Shown piece by piece: positions 1 through 11,311 of a stretch of 64,000 nt of DNA. How positions within the stretch are numbered: position 1 is the stretch's first letter; each line of letters opens with the position of its first letter. The position numbers and the translations under genes were made by a program. The notes beneath the pieces are model-generated. The model saw only the letters and a list, made by a program, of their open reading frames with translations. It did no database searches and was not told the origin of the DNA. Source of the stretch: Aggregatibacter segnis (GTDB lineage: Bacteria; Pseudomonadota; Gammaproteobacteria; Enterobacterales; Pasteurellaceae); the NCBI RefSeq assembly GCF_003130075.1, contig NZ_NRCW01000008.1, positions 1-64,000 of the forward strand, in the 5' to 3' direction.

Positions 1-77
1 GAACTCAGAAGTGAAACGCCGTAATGCCGATGGTAGTGTGGGGCATCCCCATGTGAGAGTAGGTCACCGCCAAGCCT
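1..77 (+). rRNA. rrf: 5S ribosomal RNA, 3' part (cut by window edge)
   Basis: The first bases match the 3' two-thirds of bacterial 5S rRNA, including GAACTCAGAAGTGAAACGCC and the conserved GATGGTAGTGTGGGG and CCCCATGTGAGAGTAGG segments. The 5' part lies outside the window. It is the last gene of an rRNA operon, since a terminator follows directly and no further RNA gene is seen before mutS. The exact 3' end is set by similarity to the usual 5S end and could be off by a few bases. Confidence 0.93.
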
Positions 78-84
78 GATACGA

Positions 85-118
85 ACCCCTGATGTGAGAG
101 CATCGGGGGTTTTTGCTT
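85..118 (+). terminator. rRNA operon terminator
   Basis: An inverted repeat, CCCCTGATG / CATCGGGGG with one G-T pair and a short loop, is followed by a T tract. It lies just after the 5S end and is a standard factor-independent terminator. Confidence 0.85.
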
Positions 119-202
119 TTTACAGCATAGGAATTTAGTCGTATTAAAAAAGAATAGAAGAAAACTGACAATAAACTATAAATGGCTGAGATAAACCATA
201 AG

Positions 203-247
203 AAAACCGCACTGAGATTTTTATCTAAAGTGCGGTTTTATTTTTTT
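203..247. terminator. Uptake-signal-pair terminator downstream of mutS
   Basis: Two uptake signals in opposite orientation (ACCGCACT and AAAGTGCGGT) form the stem. T-rich runs lie on both sides, so it can act on either strand. It ends mutS on the minus strand. Confidence 0.75.
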
Positions 248-253
248 CTATTT

Positions 254-2854
254 TTATTGCTTTATCATTTTCTTTAACTGATACAAATAGGCCAATGCCT
301 GTTTTGGACTTAATTCATCCGGATCTAATTCTTGTAACATATTCAATAACATCTCCTTATTTTCATCTTCCGCCTGATCAAATGTTAATTCACCTTGGCG
401 TTGATTTAATAAACGAAGATCCTGAATCTGTTGGTTGGCGTTTTGCTGTGACAGTTTTTCTAATTGTGCCAGTTTTTGTTTGGCAAGCTTGATAACCTGT
501 TGCGGTACTCCTGCTAAGGCGGCGACAGCAAGACCGTAACTTTTGCTGGCAGCACCTTTCTGCACGGCATGCATGAAAGCAATGGTGTCATTATGCTCAA
601 TGGCATCTAAATGAATATTACCTATGCCTCGTACCTGTTCCGGCAGTACGGTGAGCTCAAAATAGTGGGTGGCGAATAAGGTTAAAGAACGAATTTTCTT
701 CGCCAACCACTCAGCACAAGCCCAGGCGAGGGACAAACCGTCATAAGTGGAGGTTCCACGGCCGATTTCATCAATTAACACCAAACTTTTGTCTGTCGCT
801 TGATGCAGAATATTCGCCATTTCCGTCATTTCCACCATGAAGGTTGAACGCCCTGAAGCAAGATCATCAGAAGCGCCGATACGGGTAAAAATACGATCAA
901 TAGGGCCAATGACTGCACTGTCTGCCGGTACAAAACTGCCCATGTACGCCATTAAGGTAATCAGCGCCGTTTGACGCATATAGGTACTTTTACCGCCCAT
1001 ATTCGGGCCGGTGATAATGAGGAAATGTTGCTGTTCCGTAAGCTCTGTTGGGTTGGCAATAAACGGTTCTTTCAATACTTGCTCCACCACGGGGTGACGG
1101 CCATTTTGAATATGAATGCCCGTTTGTGCCGAGAAGGTCGGCGCCACATAGCTCAGACTTTCCGCCCGCTCCGCTAAATTGGTGAGCACATCCAATTCGG
1201 CTAATGCCAAACCGGCGAGCTGTAAGTCCCCCAAGTGCGGTAATAATTGGTCGAAAATTTCATCATATAGCTGCTTTTCCAGCGCCAAAGAAGCACCTTT
1301 TGCTTTCAACACCTTATCTTCATAGGTTTTCAATTCAGGAATGATATAACGTTCTGCATTTTTTAAGGTTTGACGGCGCACATAATGAATCGGCGCCTTA
1401 TGGGCTTGCCCCTGGCTAATTTGAATGTAATAGCCGTGCACCGCATTGAAGCCTATTTTTAAGGTATCAATGCCGGTGTTTTCCCGTTCCCGCTGTTCCA
1501 GTTCTTCTAAATAACGGGTGGCACCCTCGGCTAATTCACGCCACTCATCCAATTCGGCGTTGTAGCTCGTCGCAATGACGCCACCATCACGAATTAACAC
1601 CGGTGGGCTGTCAATAATCGCCCGTTGTAAAAGGTCAAATTGTGCGGAGAAATCACCTAGCTGCTGATAAAGTGCGGTCATTTTGGTGGATGTTTTTTCA
1701 GCCAACAGATTTTTTATATAAGGAATTTGTTCCAGCGCGGTACGCAAGCGGGTTAAATCACGCGGACGGGCGGTGCGTAACGCCACGCGCGTTAAAATGC
1801 GCTCCATGTCACCCACTTGTTGTAAATAAGGTTGCAAATCCGCCGCTAAATCCTGTTCTAAAATCACCCCAATGGCTTGTTGGCGTTGTTTGAGTTTTGC
1901 CACATCGCAAATCGGCTGATGAATCCAGCGTTTGAGCAAGCGACTGCCCATTGGGGTCACACATTTGTCTAATACGGCCGCCAACGTGTTTTCCGTACCG
2001 CCCGCCAGATTTTGAGTGAGCTCCAGATTGCGACGGGTTGCCGCGTCCAACTGAATATTTTCGCTGTGTTGAATGAGATGAATGCTTTGAATATGCGGCA
2101 AGGCGGTGCGTTGCATTTCGCGCGCGTATTGCAATAAACAACCGGCGGCACATAAACCCAGAATCGCTTTTTCCACACCAAATCCGCACAAGTCTTTGGT
2201 ATTAAATTGATGGCAAAGCTGTTGAATTGCGGTTTTTAGCTCGAATTCCCAAATAGGGCGACGACGTAAACCTTTAGCGTGTTCAATGAGCTGAAAATCG
2301 GCAAAATTCTCACAATAAAGCAATTCTACCGGCGCGATGCGTTGTAATTCTGTTTGCAAATCCGCTTTGGATTGCGGTTCGCATAGCTGAAAACGACCGG
2401 ACGTCATGTCTAATGTCGCCAAACCGAAATGATCTTTTTCCTGATACACGGCGGCAATGAGGTTGTCTTGTCGTTCCGGTAACAACGCTTCATCGCTCAC
2501 CGTGCCCGGCGTGACAATGCGCACAATTTGGCGTTCAACAGGGCCTTTCGCCGTATTCGGATCACCGATTTGTTCACAAATGGCGACGGACTCCCCTAAC
2601 TGTACCAACTTCGCTAAATAGCCTTCCACCGCGTGATAAGGTACACCTGCCATGGGAATCGGCTGCCCTGCAGACTGTCCGCGTTTGGTCAGCGAAATAT
2701 CCAACAGTGCGGAGGCGCGTTTCGCATCGTCATAAAACAACTCGTAAAAATCGCCCATGCGATAAAACAACAAAATATCCGGATTCTCCGCTTTGAGTTG
2801 CAGATATTGTTTCATCATCGGCGTATGCTGTTCGAAATTTTCTTTTGACATCAT
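254..2854 (-). CDS. mutS: DNA mismatch repair protein MutS
   Basis: MutS binds base mismatches and small loops in newly replicated DNA. It then recruits MutL and MutH for methyl-directed repair in the cytoplasm. The 866-residue product has the expected MutS length. The N-terminal mismatch-recognition motif carries the mismatch-wedging Phe and its partner Glu (Phe36-Tyr-Glu38). The C-terminal ATPase has the Walker A motif GPNMGGKST near residue 615, followed by the signature segment [14 protein letters not shown] and the Walker B segment [12 protein letters not shown]. The start has two adjacent Met codons and either could be used. It lies 21 bases downstream of srmB on the same strand, so the two are probably co-transcribed. 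No frameshift or missing key residue is seen. Confidence 0.97.
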   Translation of the reverse strand: MMSKENFEQHTPMMKQYLQLKAENPDILLFYRMGDFYELFYDDAKRASALLDISLTKRGQSAGQPIPMAGVPYHAVEGYLAKLVQLGESVAICEQIGDPNTAKGPVERQIVRIVTPGTVSDEALLPERQDNLIAAVYQEKDHFGLATLDMTSGRFQLCEPQSKADLQTELQRIAPVELLYCENFADFQLIEHAKGLRRRPIWEFELKTAIQQLCHQFNTKDLCGFGVEKAILGLCAAGCLLQYAREMQRTALPHIQSIHLIQHSENIQLDAATRRNLELTQNLAGGTENTLAAVLDKCVTPMGSRLLKRWIHQPICDVAKLKQRQQAIGVILEQDLAADLQPYLQQVGDMERILTRVALRTARPRDLTRLRTALEQIPYIKNLLAEKTSTKMTALYQQLGDFSAQFDLLQRAIIDSPPVLIRDGGVIATSYNAELDEWRELAEGATRYLEELEQRERENTGIDTLKIGFNAVHGYYIQISQGQAHKAPIHYVRRQTLKNAERYIIPELKTYEDKVLKAKGASLALEKQLYDEIFDQLLPHLGDLQLAGLALAELDVLTNLAERAESLSYVAPTFSAQTGIHIQNGRHPVVEQVLKEPFIANPTELTEQQHFLIITGPNMGGKSTYMRQTALITLMAYMGSFVPADSAVIGPIDRIFTRIGASDDLASGRSTFMVEMTEMANILHQATDKSLVLIDEIGRGTSTYDGLSLAWACAEWLAKKIRSLTLFATHYFELTVLPEQVRGIGNIHLDAIEHNDTIAFMHAVQKGAASKSYGLAVAALAGVPQQVIKLAKQKLAQLEKLSQQNANQQIQDLRLLNQRQGELTFDQAEDENKEMLLNMLQELDPDELSPKQALAYLYQLKKMIKQ

Positions 2855-2875
2855 GTGGTTATCTTATTCTGGCGA

Positions 2876-4204
2876 TTATTGGGCGGTTTTCGTTGTAGCG
2901 GCACTTGGTTTACGGCGTTTCCCGATATTTTTACGATCTTGATGGCGCTGTTTAGCTTTTTTATCCGTTTTCTTTTGCGCTTCGCGTTTTTCTAATTTTT
3001 TCGCTTTTTGTTTTTTGCTGACGGTTTTGATTTCGCCGTCTTTCGGCGCTTTGGTACGCGGTTCCAAACCTTCAATCACACGGGCTTTCAGAATTTCTTG
3101 GGTATAACGCTTAATTTTGCCCAACAGACGATAATCGTGCGCTTCTACGAAAGACACTGCGGTGCCTTTTTTGCCGGCGCGCGCGGTACGCCCGATGCGG
3201 TGCAAATAAGTATCGGCGCTGTACGGTAAATCAAAATTCATAATGTGGCTGACGTCATCAATATCGATACCGCGTGCGGAGACATCCGTGGAAACCAATA
3301 CCGTTACCACGCCGTTTTTCAGTTTATCGATAGCATTGTTGCGTTGGGTTTGCGCCATTTCGCCTTCCAGATACGTGCTGCGAATACCGCGTTTGCGCAG
3401 ATTTTCCGCCAGTTCGCGCACATCTTCCCGACGACGTACGAACACAATGCCTTTGCTGACTTGTTCTTGCTCAATGAAACGCGCTAATAATTTGAATTTA
3501 TGCTCATTACTGTCGGCGTGATAATACCACTGCTGAATTTTCTTCCGCTCACGTCGGCTCGGTTCTGCATCAATTTTCACCGGCTCGTTTAACGTGCGGT
3601 CGGCAAAATCTTCCAATAAATCCCCTTCAAGGGTTGCCGAGAACAACAACGTTTGCTTACGCCAACGGGTTTCTGCCGAGATTTTCTCCGCATCTTGCCC
3701 GAAGCCCATTTGCAACATTCTGTCCGCTTCGTCAAAAATCAGAATTTCTATTGCGCGGCAATCAAAATTTTCTTCTTTAATGTATTGCAACAAACGCCCC
3801 GGGGTCGCCACCACGATGTCTTGATTTTTATTGAAAATCTCACCGTGATTTTGATACGCCACACCACCGGTGATAGTTGCAATGCTGAGTTTGGTGAAGC
3901 AGGCAAGTTCTTCCGCCTGTTCCGCCACCTGCATGGCAAGTTCACGGGTTGGTGTAAGAATCAACACACGTGGCGCGCCCGGTTTACGGCGTGGATAATC
4001 CAACAAATGTTGAATCGCCGGTAGCAAAAACGCGGCGGTTTTTCCGGTGCCGGTCGGTGCTGACCCTAGGACATCAAAGCCCTCCATCGCGGCAGGAATG
4101 GTTTCCTGTTGGATGGCGGTAGGACGTTGGTAGCCTTTTTTCTGGAGGGCGTTGAGTAATTCAGGCGCGAGATCAAAATCTGCAAATTGAGTGAGGTTTG
4201 TCAT
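2876..4204 (-). CDS. srmB: ATP-dependent RNA helicase SrmB (DEAD box)
   Basis: SrmB is a DEAD-box RNA helicase that helps early assembly of the 50S ribosomal subunit. The 442-residue length is close to the family norm. Motif I (APTGTGKT, about residues 49-56), the DEAD motif (FDEADRML), SAT, and the C-terminal HRIGRTARAG motif VI are all visible. The last 60 residues are Lys/Arg rich, as in the RNA-binding tail of SrmB. It is divergent from trmN6, the same arrangement as srmB/yfiC in enterobacteria. That neighbour separates it from the other DEAD-box paralogs RhlB, RhlE and DeaD. Confidence 0.94.
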   Translation of the reverse strand: MTNLTQFADFDLAPELLNALQKKGYQRPTAIQQETIPAAMEGFDVLGSAPTGTGKTAAFLLPAIQHLLDYPRRKPGAPRVLILTPTRELAMQVAEQAEELACFTKLSIATITGGVAYQNHGEIFNKNQDIVVATPGRLLQYIKEENFDCRAIEILIFDEADRMLQMGFGQDAEKISAETRWRKQTLLFSATLEGDLLEDFADRTLNEPVKIDAEPSRRERKKIQQWYYHADSNEHKFKLLARFIEQEQVSKGIVFVRRREDVRELAENLRKRGIRSTYLEGEMAQTQRNNAIDKLKNGVVTVLVSTDVSARGIDIDDVSHIMNFDLPYSADTYLHRIGRTARAGKKGTAVSFVEAHDYRLLGKIKRYTQEILKARVIEGLEPRTKAPKDGEIKTVSKKQKAKKLEKREAQKKTDKKAKQRHQDRKNIGKRRKPSAATTKTAQ

Positions 4205-4293
4205 TGGTATTTGTTGTTCATTAGCATTAAAATTGCGCCGAATTATACCGCACTTTGCCGTTAAAGTGCGGGCCTTTTTGACGGTGTTTTTCG

Positions 4294-5001
4294 ATGAGTA
4301 ATACGGGTTTTCGTTTTAAACAATTTCAGGTAAATCATGATCGCTGTGCTATGAAAGTGGGCACGGACGGCATTTTATTGGGCGCGTGGGCGGATGTGAC
4401 GCAGGCAAAACAGATATTGGATTTAGGTAGCGGCAGCGGTTTAATCGCCTTAATGTTGGCTCAACGCAGTTCTGCCGAAAGCCGAATTTTTGCCGTAGAA
4501 ATTGATCCTGCGGCGGCACAACAAGCCTGTGAAAATGTATTAATTTCACCGTGGAAGAATAAAATTCAGATGTATCAGCAGGATATAGATAGTTTTTGTA
4601 CTCAAACAGCAGAGCGCTTCGACTTGATTGTCGCCAACCCACCCTATTTCCAAACAGGAGTAGATTGCCGTAATGAGGAGCGGAATACAGCCCGTTATTT
4701 TGCCGCACAAAGTCATTTACATTGGTTAGAGACCGCTGCTGCTTGCTTGGCACCCAAGGGAAAAATCAGTTTTGTGTTACCTTTTGACGCTGGAGAAACT
4801 TTGCTAAAAAGCACCGCACTTTATTGTGTTGCGCGTTGCGATGTCATTACTAAGCAAGGCAAAGCGCCACAACGTATGTTGTTGACCTTTGCCAAACAAC
4901 CAGAAACATTGCGATATGACGAGTTGATTATTTACGACATACAAAATCAATATCACGCCGATTTTGTTGCATTGACGCAGGATTTTTATTTGAACTTCTA
5001 A
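4294..5001 (+). CDS. trmN6: tRNA1(Val) (adenine(37)-N6)-methyltransferase
   Basis: This enzyme (YfiC/TrmN6) transfers a methyl group from S-adenosylmethionine to N6 of A37 in tRNA(Val). The SAM-binding motif DLGSGSGL (about residues 43-50) and the catalytic NPPY motif for amino-group methylation (residues 115-118) are both present in the 235-residue protein. It is divergent from srmB, as in relatives, and an uptake-signal terminator follows it. The ATG at 4294 gives the normal N-terminus. Confidence 0.92.
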   Translation: MSNTGFRFKQFQVNHDRCAMKVGTDGILLGAWADVTQAKQILDLGSGSGLIALMLAQRSSAESRIFAVEIDPAAAQQACENVLISPWKNKIQMYQQDIDSFCTQTAERFDLIVANPPYFQTGVDCRNEERNTARYFAAQSHLHWLETAAACLAPKGKISFVLPFDAGETLLKSTALYCVARCDVITKQGKAPQRMLLTFAKQPETLRYDELIIYDIQNQYHADFVALTQDFYLNF

Positions 5002-5013
5002 AAACGCCATAAA

Positions 5014-5052
5014 AAAAACACCGCACTTTCTTTAAAAGTGCGGTGTTTTTCT
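5014..5052. terminator. Bidirectional uptake-signal terminator (trmN6 / pnuC)
   Basis: The perfect stem AACACCGCACTTT / AAAGTGCGGTGTT has A runs on one side and T runs on the other. It lies between two convergent genes and can serve both. Confidence 0.85.
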
Positions 5053-5059
5053 TTGTTTC

Positions 5060-5749
5060 TTAGGCCTGTTTCATTAATTTCGTCCAGTTGTAATAACCGT
5101 ATAACGAGTTCAATAAATAGGCACTATACATTAAATACATGGCTGGGGTTTCCGCCCATAAGGCAATGGAAAGGATATTTAACAAAATCCATAAAAGCCA
5201 TTGTTCCCGGTAGCGTAAAATCATCAATAATTGAGCTGAAACAGTAATCACGGTGGTCAAACCGTCTAATCCAGTGGAGCTGCCGCCTGCCGCATTAAGG
5301 GCTTGCACGAACAATAACGTACCGACAATCACTGTGGTGGTTAGGATGAGCCAGCCTTGCAGTGTTAGTGATTTCGCAATAACGCTTTCTGCACCGCTCT
5401 TTTCTTGTTGCATATGGGTTTTCCACATGAAATAACCGATAAATTGCGCTGGGATATAAACATACAAGACGGTATTCATTTCGCCGATGAAATTCTCGCC
5501 CCATGCTACATAGAAGTAAGTGTAGGCAAAAATCAGCCCGAACAGATAATTACTGATTTTCCCTTTACTGACAAACACCACACAAATCACGCCGGCAATC
5601 CCGGAAATCATGGCTAAAGGCGATTGCGGATCTAATACAAAAGCAACAATTTGCGCCGCAATAAAGAGAAATAGCCAAAACACTTCAAAAGGTTTCCAGT
5701 CGGAAAAAAGTTCTTGTTTTATTTGATGTAAATACGGTTGTAGATTCAT
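5060..5749 (-). CDS. pnuC: Nicotinamide riboside transporter PnuC
   Basis: PnuC is an inner-membrane facilitator that takes up nicotinamide riboside for NAD salvage. This matters in Pasteurellaceae, many of which depend on supplied NAD precursors (V factor). The 229-residue protein is almost entirely hydrophobic, with about seven membrane segments. It shows the family signature around Trp and Tyr residues in the C-terminal half (REQWLLW, SAYLLNSLYGYYNW). I chose the Met at 5749 because a good ribosome site (GAGGTGA) lies just before it. An upstream in-frame Met at 5782 has none and would add a polar extension. No NAD kinase or NadR gene is adjacent. Confidence 0.92.
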   Translation of the reverse strand: MNLQPYLHQIKQELFSDWKPFEVFWLFLFIAAQIVAFVLDPQSPLAMISGIAGVICVVFVSKGKISNYLFGLIFAYTYFYVAWGENFIGEMNTVLYVYIPAQFIGYFMWKTHMQQEKSGAESVIAKSLTLQGWLILTTTVIVGTLLFVQALNAAGGSSTGLDGLTTVITVSAQLLMILRYREQWLLWILLNILSIALWAETPAMYLMYSAYLLNSLYGYYNWTKLMKQA

Positions 5750-5940
5750 AGTCACCTCACAAATGGGATAAAGTGCGGTCATCTTAGGAAATATTTTTTA
5801 GAATGTAAAGGATTTGCTACGTTTTTGTGTTGCTGATCACAAAAAAGATGTCATCACGTTAAACATGAATGGCATCGTGTCATTTCTTTTTCAGCGTAAC
5901 AGGGCTAAAATAGCACCTTTTTATCAGTAGAGAGAACATC

Positions 5941-8799
5941 ATGACTTTTGCGATTGGGCAGCGTTGGATCAGTGAAACGGAAAATAATTTAGGCTTGGGG
6001 GTTATTCGTGCCGTAGATTTTCGGCAAGTGACAATTGATTTCCCTGCAGCACAAGAACAACGTATTTATTCGGTGCAAAACGCGCCGTTAAATCGTGTGC
6101 AATTTCGTATCGGTGATTTGATTCAACATGTAGAAGGTTGGCATGGCGAAGTGCTTAATGTGGCGGAAAATAATGGCTTGCTGTTCTATTTGGTACAACA
6201 AGAGGGCAAGGAAGACCGTGTCGTCAGTGAAATGGAGCTGGCTCATCGCATTTCTTTTTGCCGACCGCAAGAACGTCTGTTTTCCGCACAGATTGATCGT
6301 AACGACCATTTCGTGTTGCGTTACCAAGTGTTGCAATACCAAAAAGCGCAATTTCAATCGCCTTTGCGGGGCTTACGCGGTATCCGCGTCGGGCTGATAC
6401 CTCATCAATTACACATTGCGAAAGAAGCCGGGCAGCGTATTGCACCACGTGTGTTGTTGGCCGATGAAGTGGGTTTAGGTAAAACGATTGAAGCCGGCAT
6501 GATTTTGCAGCAGCAATTATTTGCCGAAAAGGTACGCCGCGTGCTGGTTATTGTGCCGGAAACGTTGCAACATCAATGGTTGGTCGAAATGTTGCGTCGT
6601 TTTAATTTACATTTTTCGCTGTTTGACGAAGAACGTTGCGCGGATTTTGCCGCGATAGAAGAGCAAGAAGAAGTGAATCCGTTTACCACCGAATCCATGA
6701 TTATTTGTGCCTTGGATTGGTTGGTGCAAACGCCAAAACGGGTACAACAAATTTTGGCGGCCGGTTTTGATATGCTCATTGTCGATGAAGTGCATCATTT
6801 GGTGTATGACGAAGTCAATCCAAGTTTGGAATATCAGTTAGTGCAACAACTGACACAACAGATTCCCGCCGTGTTATTACTCACAGCCACACCGGAGCAG
6901 CTTGGTCAGCAAAGTCATTTTGCCCGTTTGAATTTATTGGACCCACATCGTTTCCACGACTATCAGGCTTTTTTAAAGGAACAGCAAAATTATCAGCCGA
7001 TTGCTGAAGCCACACAGGCATTACTGGAGAATCGCCCATTAAATGTGGATGAAAAGCGTACGATTTCCTTGTTGTTGGCTAAGTCGATTAATTTTGAAAC
7101 CGGCAATAAGGCGAAGTTAATTCAACAGCTTATCGACCGCCACGGCACCGGGCGTTTATTGTTCCGCAATACCCGTCAAAGCGTACAAGGCTTCCCGAAA
7201 AGGGTGTATCACCCTATTGCCTTATCTCAGCCGAAGCAATATGAAAATGCAGTGAAAACGCTCCTTGCCTTTGGTGAAAATCCGTTGCAATGCGCGCTTT
7301 ATCCTGAACATTTTCTGCGAGAACTTAACGCCAATATGGCATGGTGGGAATTTGACCCACGTGTGCAATGGCTGATAGATTTTTTAAAACAACATCGACA
7401 GGAAAAAGTGTTGGTGATTTGTCGTTATGCAGATACGGCAATTCAGCTGGAACAAATTCTGCGAGAAAAAGAAGGCATTCGTAGTGCGGTATTTCACGAA
7501 AAAATGTCTATTGTGGAACGCGATCGTGCGGCGGCGTATTTTACCCAACAAGAAAATGGTGCACAGGTGCTACTCAGTTCCGGGATCGGCTCTGAGGGGC
7601 GAAACTTCCAATTTGCCTGCCATTTGGTGCTGTTTAATTTGCCGGAAAATCCTGATTTGTTAGAGCAGTGCATCGGGCGTTTGGATCGCATTGGACAAAC
7701 GCGAGAAATTCAAATTTATCAGCCGTATTTTGCCGACAGTGCGCAAGCGATGTTGGCTGATTGGTATCACTTGGGCTTAAATGCCTTCAATGAGACATGC
7801 CCGATGGGTGCCTTGTTGTTCGAACAGTTTGCCGAAGCCTTGCAAAAAACGTTGAAAAATCCGACCGCACTTGACGCTCGTCAGGACTTAATTAAGCGTA
7901 CTCAAGAGGAGCGGTTACGCCTGAAGCAGCTGTTGGAACAAGGGCGTGATTTGTTGTTGGAGCTCAATTCTAATGGTGGTGAGGCAGCGAAGCAGCTGGC
8001 ACAAGACATTGCTGGGCAAGATGGCAGTCAGGAGTTAGTCAATTTTGCCTTGAATCTGTTTGATGTCATCGGTGTGGAACAGGAAGATTTAGGTGAGCAA
8101 TCCATCGTCATCACGCCCACAGGCACGATGCTTATGCCCGATTTCCCGGGCTTGAAAGAGGAAGGTGTCACGGTCACTTTCGACCGTCAATTGGCGTTGG
8201 CGCGTGAGGAGTTGGAATTCCTCACTTGGGATCATCCGATGATTTACCACGGCATTGATTTAATCACTTCCGGTGACATTGGCAAAAGCGCCGTGGCGTT
8301 GTTGGTGAATAAAAATCTGCCGTCAGGCACGCTGTTGCTAGAGCTGATTTATGTGGTAGAAAGCCAAGCGCCACAAGGGTTACAATTAACCCGATTCTTA
8401 CCGCCAACACCGATTCGCCTGTTGCTGGATAATCGCGGTAATGATTTGGCACCGCAGGTGGCATTTGACACATTACAACGCAAATTGAAGCCGATGGAAC
8501 GTAATGTGGCGAATAAAATTGTGAAAATGCTGCGTCCGAGCATTGAAGGGCTAATTGCCCAAGGTGAGCGTTTGGTGGTGGCGCAAAGTGAGCAGATTAT
8601 CAATGCCGCACAGCAAGAAGCCGAGCAGCAATTGGATGCAGAACTCAACCGATTAATTGCGTTACAAAAAGTGAATAAAAACATTCGCGCCGATGAAATT
8701 CACACGTTAGAACGTCAACGCACCCAAATTTTACAGCTGTTACAACAGGCAACCTGGCGTTTAGATTGCTTGCGAGTGATTGTGAGTAATAAGGAATAA
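5941..8799 (+). CDS. rapA: RNA polymerase-associated protein RapA (SWI2/SNF2 ATPase)
   Basis: RapA binds core RNA polymerase and uses ATP to free stalled or post-termination polymerase for reuse. At 952 residues it is close to the usual 968. An N-terminal Tudor-like region (about 1-110) precedes the helicase core. The core has Walker [11 protein letters not shown] (about residues 171-180) and a DEVHH box (about 281-285). The second RecA lobe carries GSEGRNFQ and [11 protein letters not shown]. The C-terminal 300 residues are helical and typical of RapA. The start follows AGAGAGAACATC, with a weak ribosome site. The stop is two bases before the rluA start, giving an operon as in enterobacteria. 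Confidence 0.95.
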   Translation: MTFAIGQRWISETENNLGLGVIRAVDFRQVTIDFPAAQEQRIYSVQNAPLNRVQFRIGDLIQHVEGWHGEVLNVAENNGLLFYLVQQEGKEDRVVSEMELAHRISFCRPQERLFSAQIDRNDHFVLRYQVLQYQKAQFQSPLRGLRGIRVGLIPHQLHIAKEAGQRIAPRVLLADEVGLGKTIEAGMILQQQLFAEKVRRVLVIVPETLQHQWLVEMLRRFNLHFSLFDEERCADFAAIEEQEEVNPFTTESMIICALDWLVQTPKRVQQILAAGFDMLIVDEVHHLVYDEVNPSLEYQLVQQLTQQIPAVLLLTATPEQLGQQSHFARLNLLDPHRFHDYQAFLKEQQNYQPIAEATQALLENRPLNVDEKRTISLLLAKSINFETGNKAKLIQQLIDRHGTGRLLFRNTRQSVQGFPKRVYHPIALSQPKQYENAVKTLLAFGENPLQCALYPEHFLRELNANMAWWEFDPRVQWLIDFLKQHRQEKVLVICRYADTAIQLEQILREKEGIRSAVFHEKMSIVERDRAAAYFTQQENGAQVLLSSGIGSEGRNFQFACHLVLFNLPENPDLLEQCIGRLDRIGQTREIQIYQPYFADSAQAMLADWYHLGLNAFNETCPMGALLFEQFAEALQKTLKNPTALDARQDLIKRTQEERLRLKQLLEQGRDLLLELNSNGGEAAKQLAQDIAGQDGSQELVNFALNLFDVIGVEQEDLGEQSIVITPTGTMLMPDFPGLKEEGVTVTFDRQLALAREELEFLTWDHPMIYHGIDLITSGDIGKSAVALLVNKNLPSGTLLLELIYVVESQAPQGLQLTRFLPPTPIRLLLDNRGNDLAPQVAFDTLQRKLKPMERNVANKIVKMLRPSIEGLIAQGERLVVAQSEQIINAAQQEAEQQLDAELNRLIALQKVNKNIRADEIHTLERQRTQILQLLQQATWRLDCLRVIVSNKE

Positions 8800-8801
8800 A
8801 T

Positions 8802-9461
8802 ATGGCCCTGATTGAATATAATCCGCCGCAAGAACCTTGGCTGGATTTGGTGTATCGCGATGATTATATTGCGGTGGTGAACAAGCCAAGCGGCCTACTT
8901 TCAGTACCGGGCAATCAGCCGCAATATTACGACAGCGCGATGTCGCGGGTGAAAGAAAAGTACGGTTTTTGTGAACCGGCACATCGACTCGACATGGCCA
9001 CCAGCGGGATTTTGTTGTTTGCTTTGAGTAAAGCGGCCGATCGCGAGTTAAAACGCCAATTTCGTGAACGTGAACCGAAAAAATATTATCAAGCGCTGGT
9101 TTGGGGACATCTGGAGCAAGATCATGGTGTGGTGGAATTGCCACTGATTTGTGATTGGGAAAATCGCCCACGGCAAAAAATTTGCTTTGAACGAGGCAAA
9201 AGAGCGGTCACTTTTTACGATGTTTTACAACGTTATCCCAATAATACGACACGCGTAAAACTTACGCCGATTACAGGGCGTTCCCATCAATTACGCTTGC
9301 ACATGCTGGCACTTGGGCATCCGATTTTAGGTGATAAATTCTACGCACATCCACAAGCCAAAGCGTTATCGCCTCGCCTCTGCTTGCACGCGGAAAGCCT
9401 GCAGATTCAACATCCGATTACCGGAGAAACGATGGAATTCACCGCGCCAGTCGGTTTTTAA
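8802..9461 (+). CDS. rluA: Dual-specificity RNA pseudouridine synthase RluA
   Basis: RluA makes pseudouridine at position 746 of 23S rRNA and position 32 of several tRNAs. The 219-residue protein matches the family length. It has the catalytic motif HRLDMATSG with Asp64 as the nucleophile, and the downstream TGRSHQLRLH motif. Length and the absence of an S4 domain separate it from RluC and RluD. It overlaps the rapA transcription unit and is followed by an uptake-signal terminator. Confidence 0.94.
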   Translation: MALIEYNPPQEPWLDLVYRDDYIAVVNKPSGLLSVPGNQPQYYDSAMSRVKEKYGFCEPAHRLDMATSGILLFALSKAADRELKRQFREREPKKYYQALVWGHLEQDHGVVELPLICDWENRPRQKICFERGKRAVTFYDVLQRYPNNTTRVKLTPITGRSHQLRLHMLALGHPILGDKFYAHPQAKALSPRLCLHAESLQIQHPITGETMEFTAPVGF

Positions 9462-9465
9462 TAAA

Positions 9466-9507
9466 AAAGTGCGGTGAAAAAATAAGGTATTTTTTCACCG
9501 CACTTTA
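9466..9507. terminator. Bidirectional uptake-signal terminator (rluA / purT)
   Basis: The long stem AAAGTGCGGTGAAAAA / TTTTTCACCGCACTTT lies between convergent rluA and purT. Confidence 0.85.
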
Positions 9508-9532
9508 ACTGTGATTCAACGATAAGCTGAGC

Positions 9533-10714
9533 TTATAAAATCACATCTAATTTGTCATAGGCACGACGGGCTTTTTCTAAGGCTTTTTCAACGCTGATGT
9601 CGCGTGTCAAAATCACCCCTAAACGACGATGGCCATTCACTTCGCCTTTACCAAAAATGCGTAAGTTGGTTTGTGGTTCGGCAAGTACCTGCGCCAAGTT
9701 AGCAAATTGTACTTGTTTGGATTTACCTTCCACCACAATGGCTTTAGAGGCGGACGGGCTGATGAAATCGATGCTTGGAATCGGCAAGCCTAAAATGGCA
9801 CGAGCGTGCAAGGCGAACTGTGATAACTCTTGTGAGATCATGGTCACCATACCGGTATCGTGTGGACGCGGGGAGACTTCGTTAAAAATCACGTCGTCGC
9901 CACGCACAAACATTTCCACACCAAAAATCCCACGACCACCTAATGCACCAGTGATTTTCTCCGCGATGTCTTGCGCTTTTTTCAATGCAGTTTCCGACAT
10001 GGCTTGTGGTTGCCAAGATTCACGATAATCGCCATCGACTTGAATGTGTCCGATTGGCGCAAGGAACGAAGTACCATTCACATGGCGTACGGTGAGCTGG
10101 GTAATTTCGTAATCAAATTTAATGAACCCTTCCACAATGACGCGTCCGGCACCGGCACGTCCGCCTTCTTGGGCGTAATCCCATGCGGATTGGATTTGAT
10201 CGAGGGTACGAATAACGCTTTGCCCATGACCGGAGGAGGACATAATCGGTTTGACTACGCACGGAACACCGATTTTTTCGACCGCACTTTTGAAGTCGTC
10301 AAAGTTGTCTACGAATTCATAAGGTGAGGTTGGCAAGCCCAATTCTTCCGAGGCTAAACGACGAATGCCTTCGCGGTTCATGGTCAGCTTCGTGGCTTTG
10401 GCGGTCGGGATAACGGTGAAACCTTCTTGTTCCAGTTCAAGTAAAGTATCGGTGGCGATAGCTTCCACTTCCGGCACGATAAAATCAGGACGTTCCTTTT
10501 CCACAATGGCGCGTAATGCCGCACCATCCAACATGGAAATGGTGTAAGCACGGTGTGCTACTTGCTGTGCGGGGGCGTTTTCATAGCGATCTACTGCAAT
10601 CACTTCAACACCTAAACGTTGTAATTCAATGACAACTTCTTTGCCCAATTCACCCGCACCAAGCATCATTACTTTCAGTGCTTTTGGGGTTAATGGCGTG
10701 CCGATTGTGGTCAT
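9533..10714 (-). CDS. purT: Formate-dependent phosphoribosylglycinamide formyltransferase PurT
   Basis: PurT uses ATP and formate to formylate glycinamide ribonucleotide in purine synthesis, an alternative to the folate-dependent PurN. The 393-residue protein begins with a glycine-rich segment ([10 protein letters not shown]) of the ATP-grasp preATP fold. It has an ATP-grasp core ([15 protein letters not shown]) and the metal-binding segment [14 protein letters not shown]. It starts 10 bases after the luxS stop, on the same strand, so luxS and purT are likely one transcript. I see no PurR-type palindrome upstream. Confidence 0.95.
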   Translation of the reverse strand: MTTIGTPLTPKALKVMMLGAGELGKEVVIELQRLGVEVIAVDRYENAPAQQVAHRAYTISMLDGAALRAIVEKERPDFIVPEVEAIATDTLLELEQEGFTVIPTAKATKLTMNREGIRRLASEELGLPTSPYEFVDNFDDFKSAVEKIGVPCVVKPIMSSSGHGQSVIRTLDQIQSAWDYAQEGGRAGAGRVIVEGFIKFDYEITQLTVRHVNGTSFLAPIGHIQVDGDYRESWQPQAMSETALKKAQDIAEKITGALGGRGIFGVEMFVRGDDVIFNEVSPRPHDTGMVTMISQELSQFALHARAILGLPIPSIDFISPSASKAIVVEGKSKQVQFANLAQVLAEPQTNLRIFGKGEVNGHRRLGVILTRDISVEKALEKARRAYDKLDVIL

Positions 10715-10724
10715 GGGGGGCTCC

Positions 10725-11231
10725 TTATTGTTTGAGTAGGCTTTCGTCTAAGGTTAAGTCTTCGTTTTTATTCACGCCGATACCGCGTTCTAATACGTTT
10801 TGTGCGATTTGATGTGCTTCATCCAAAGAATGTTCGGTGTATGTACCGCATTGGTATTCATTCAGTTCAGGAATTTCACGTTGATTTTTCACATTGAGAA
10901 TATCCTGCATGGAGGCCGCCCAAGCCTGTGCAACTTGAGTCTCATTTGGGGTGCCGATTAAGGACATATAAAAACCGGTGCGGCAACCCATCGGCGAAAT
11001 ATCGATAATTTCGACATCTTGACTATTGAGATGATCACGCATGAAACCGGCAAATAAATGTTCTAGTGTGTGAATGCCCTTCGGTGGCAAATTTTCCTTA
11101 TTGGGAATGGTAAAACGCAAGTCAAAAACAGTGATGTTGTCTCCTTTTGGAGTTTGCATTATTTTGGCAATTCGCACAGCTGGCGCATTCATGCGGGTGT
11201 GGTCAACTTTGAAACTATCAAGTAATGGCAT
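10725..11231 (-). CDS. luxS: S-ribosylhomocysteine lyase LuxS (autoinducer-2 synthesis)
   Basis: LuxS cleaves S-ribosylhomocysteine to homocysteine and DPD, the precursor of the quorum signal AI-2, as part of the activated methyl cycle. The metal ligands His54 and His58 (HTLEH) and Cys128 (QCGTYTEHS) are intact. The catalytic Cys83 lies in the segment [10 protein letters not shown]. The 168-residue length is normal. purT follows in the same direction. A divergent small-RNA candidate lies on its upstream side. Confidence 0.96.
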   Translation of the reverse strand: MPLLDSFKVDHTRMNAPAVRIAKIMQTPKGDNITVFDLRFTIPNKENLPPKGIHTLEHLFAGFMRDHLNSQDVEIIDISPMGCRTGFYMSLIGTPNETQVAQAWAASMQDILNVKNQREIPELNEYQCGTYTEHSLDEAHQIAQNVLERGIGVNKNEDLTLDESLLKQ

Positions 11232-11311
11232 TTATTTTTCCTCAAATGGAGTGGTTTTTGTTTATAAAATAATCAATTGATACTTTTTTCGAGATTTTTT
11301 AAATTATTTAC

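Noticed and set aside
5749-5782. Longer PnuC start at 5782
   Set aside because: It would add 11 residues without a ribosome site, while the Met at 5749 has a clear one.
5800-5900. CRP site upstream of rapA
   Set aside because: TGATCACA and TCATCACG occur, but no pair with the right spacing gives an acceptable TGTGA-N6-TCACA match.
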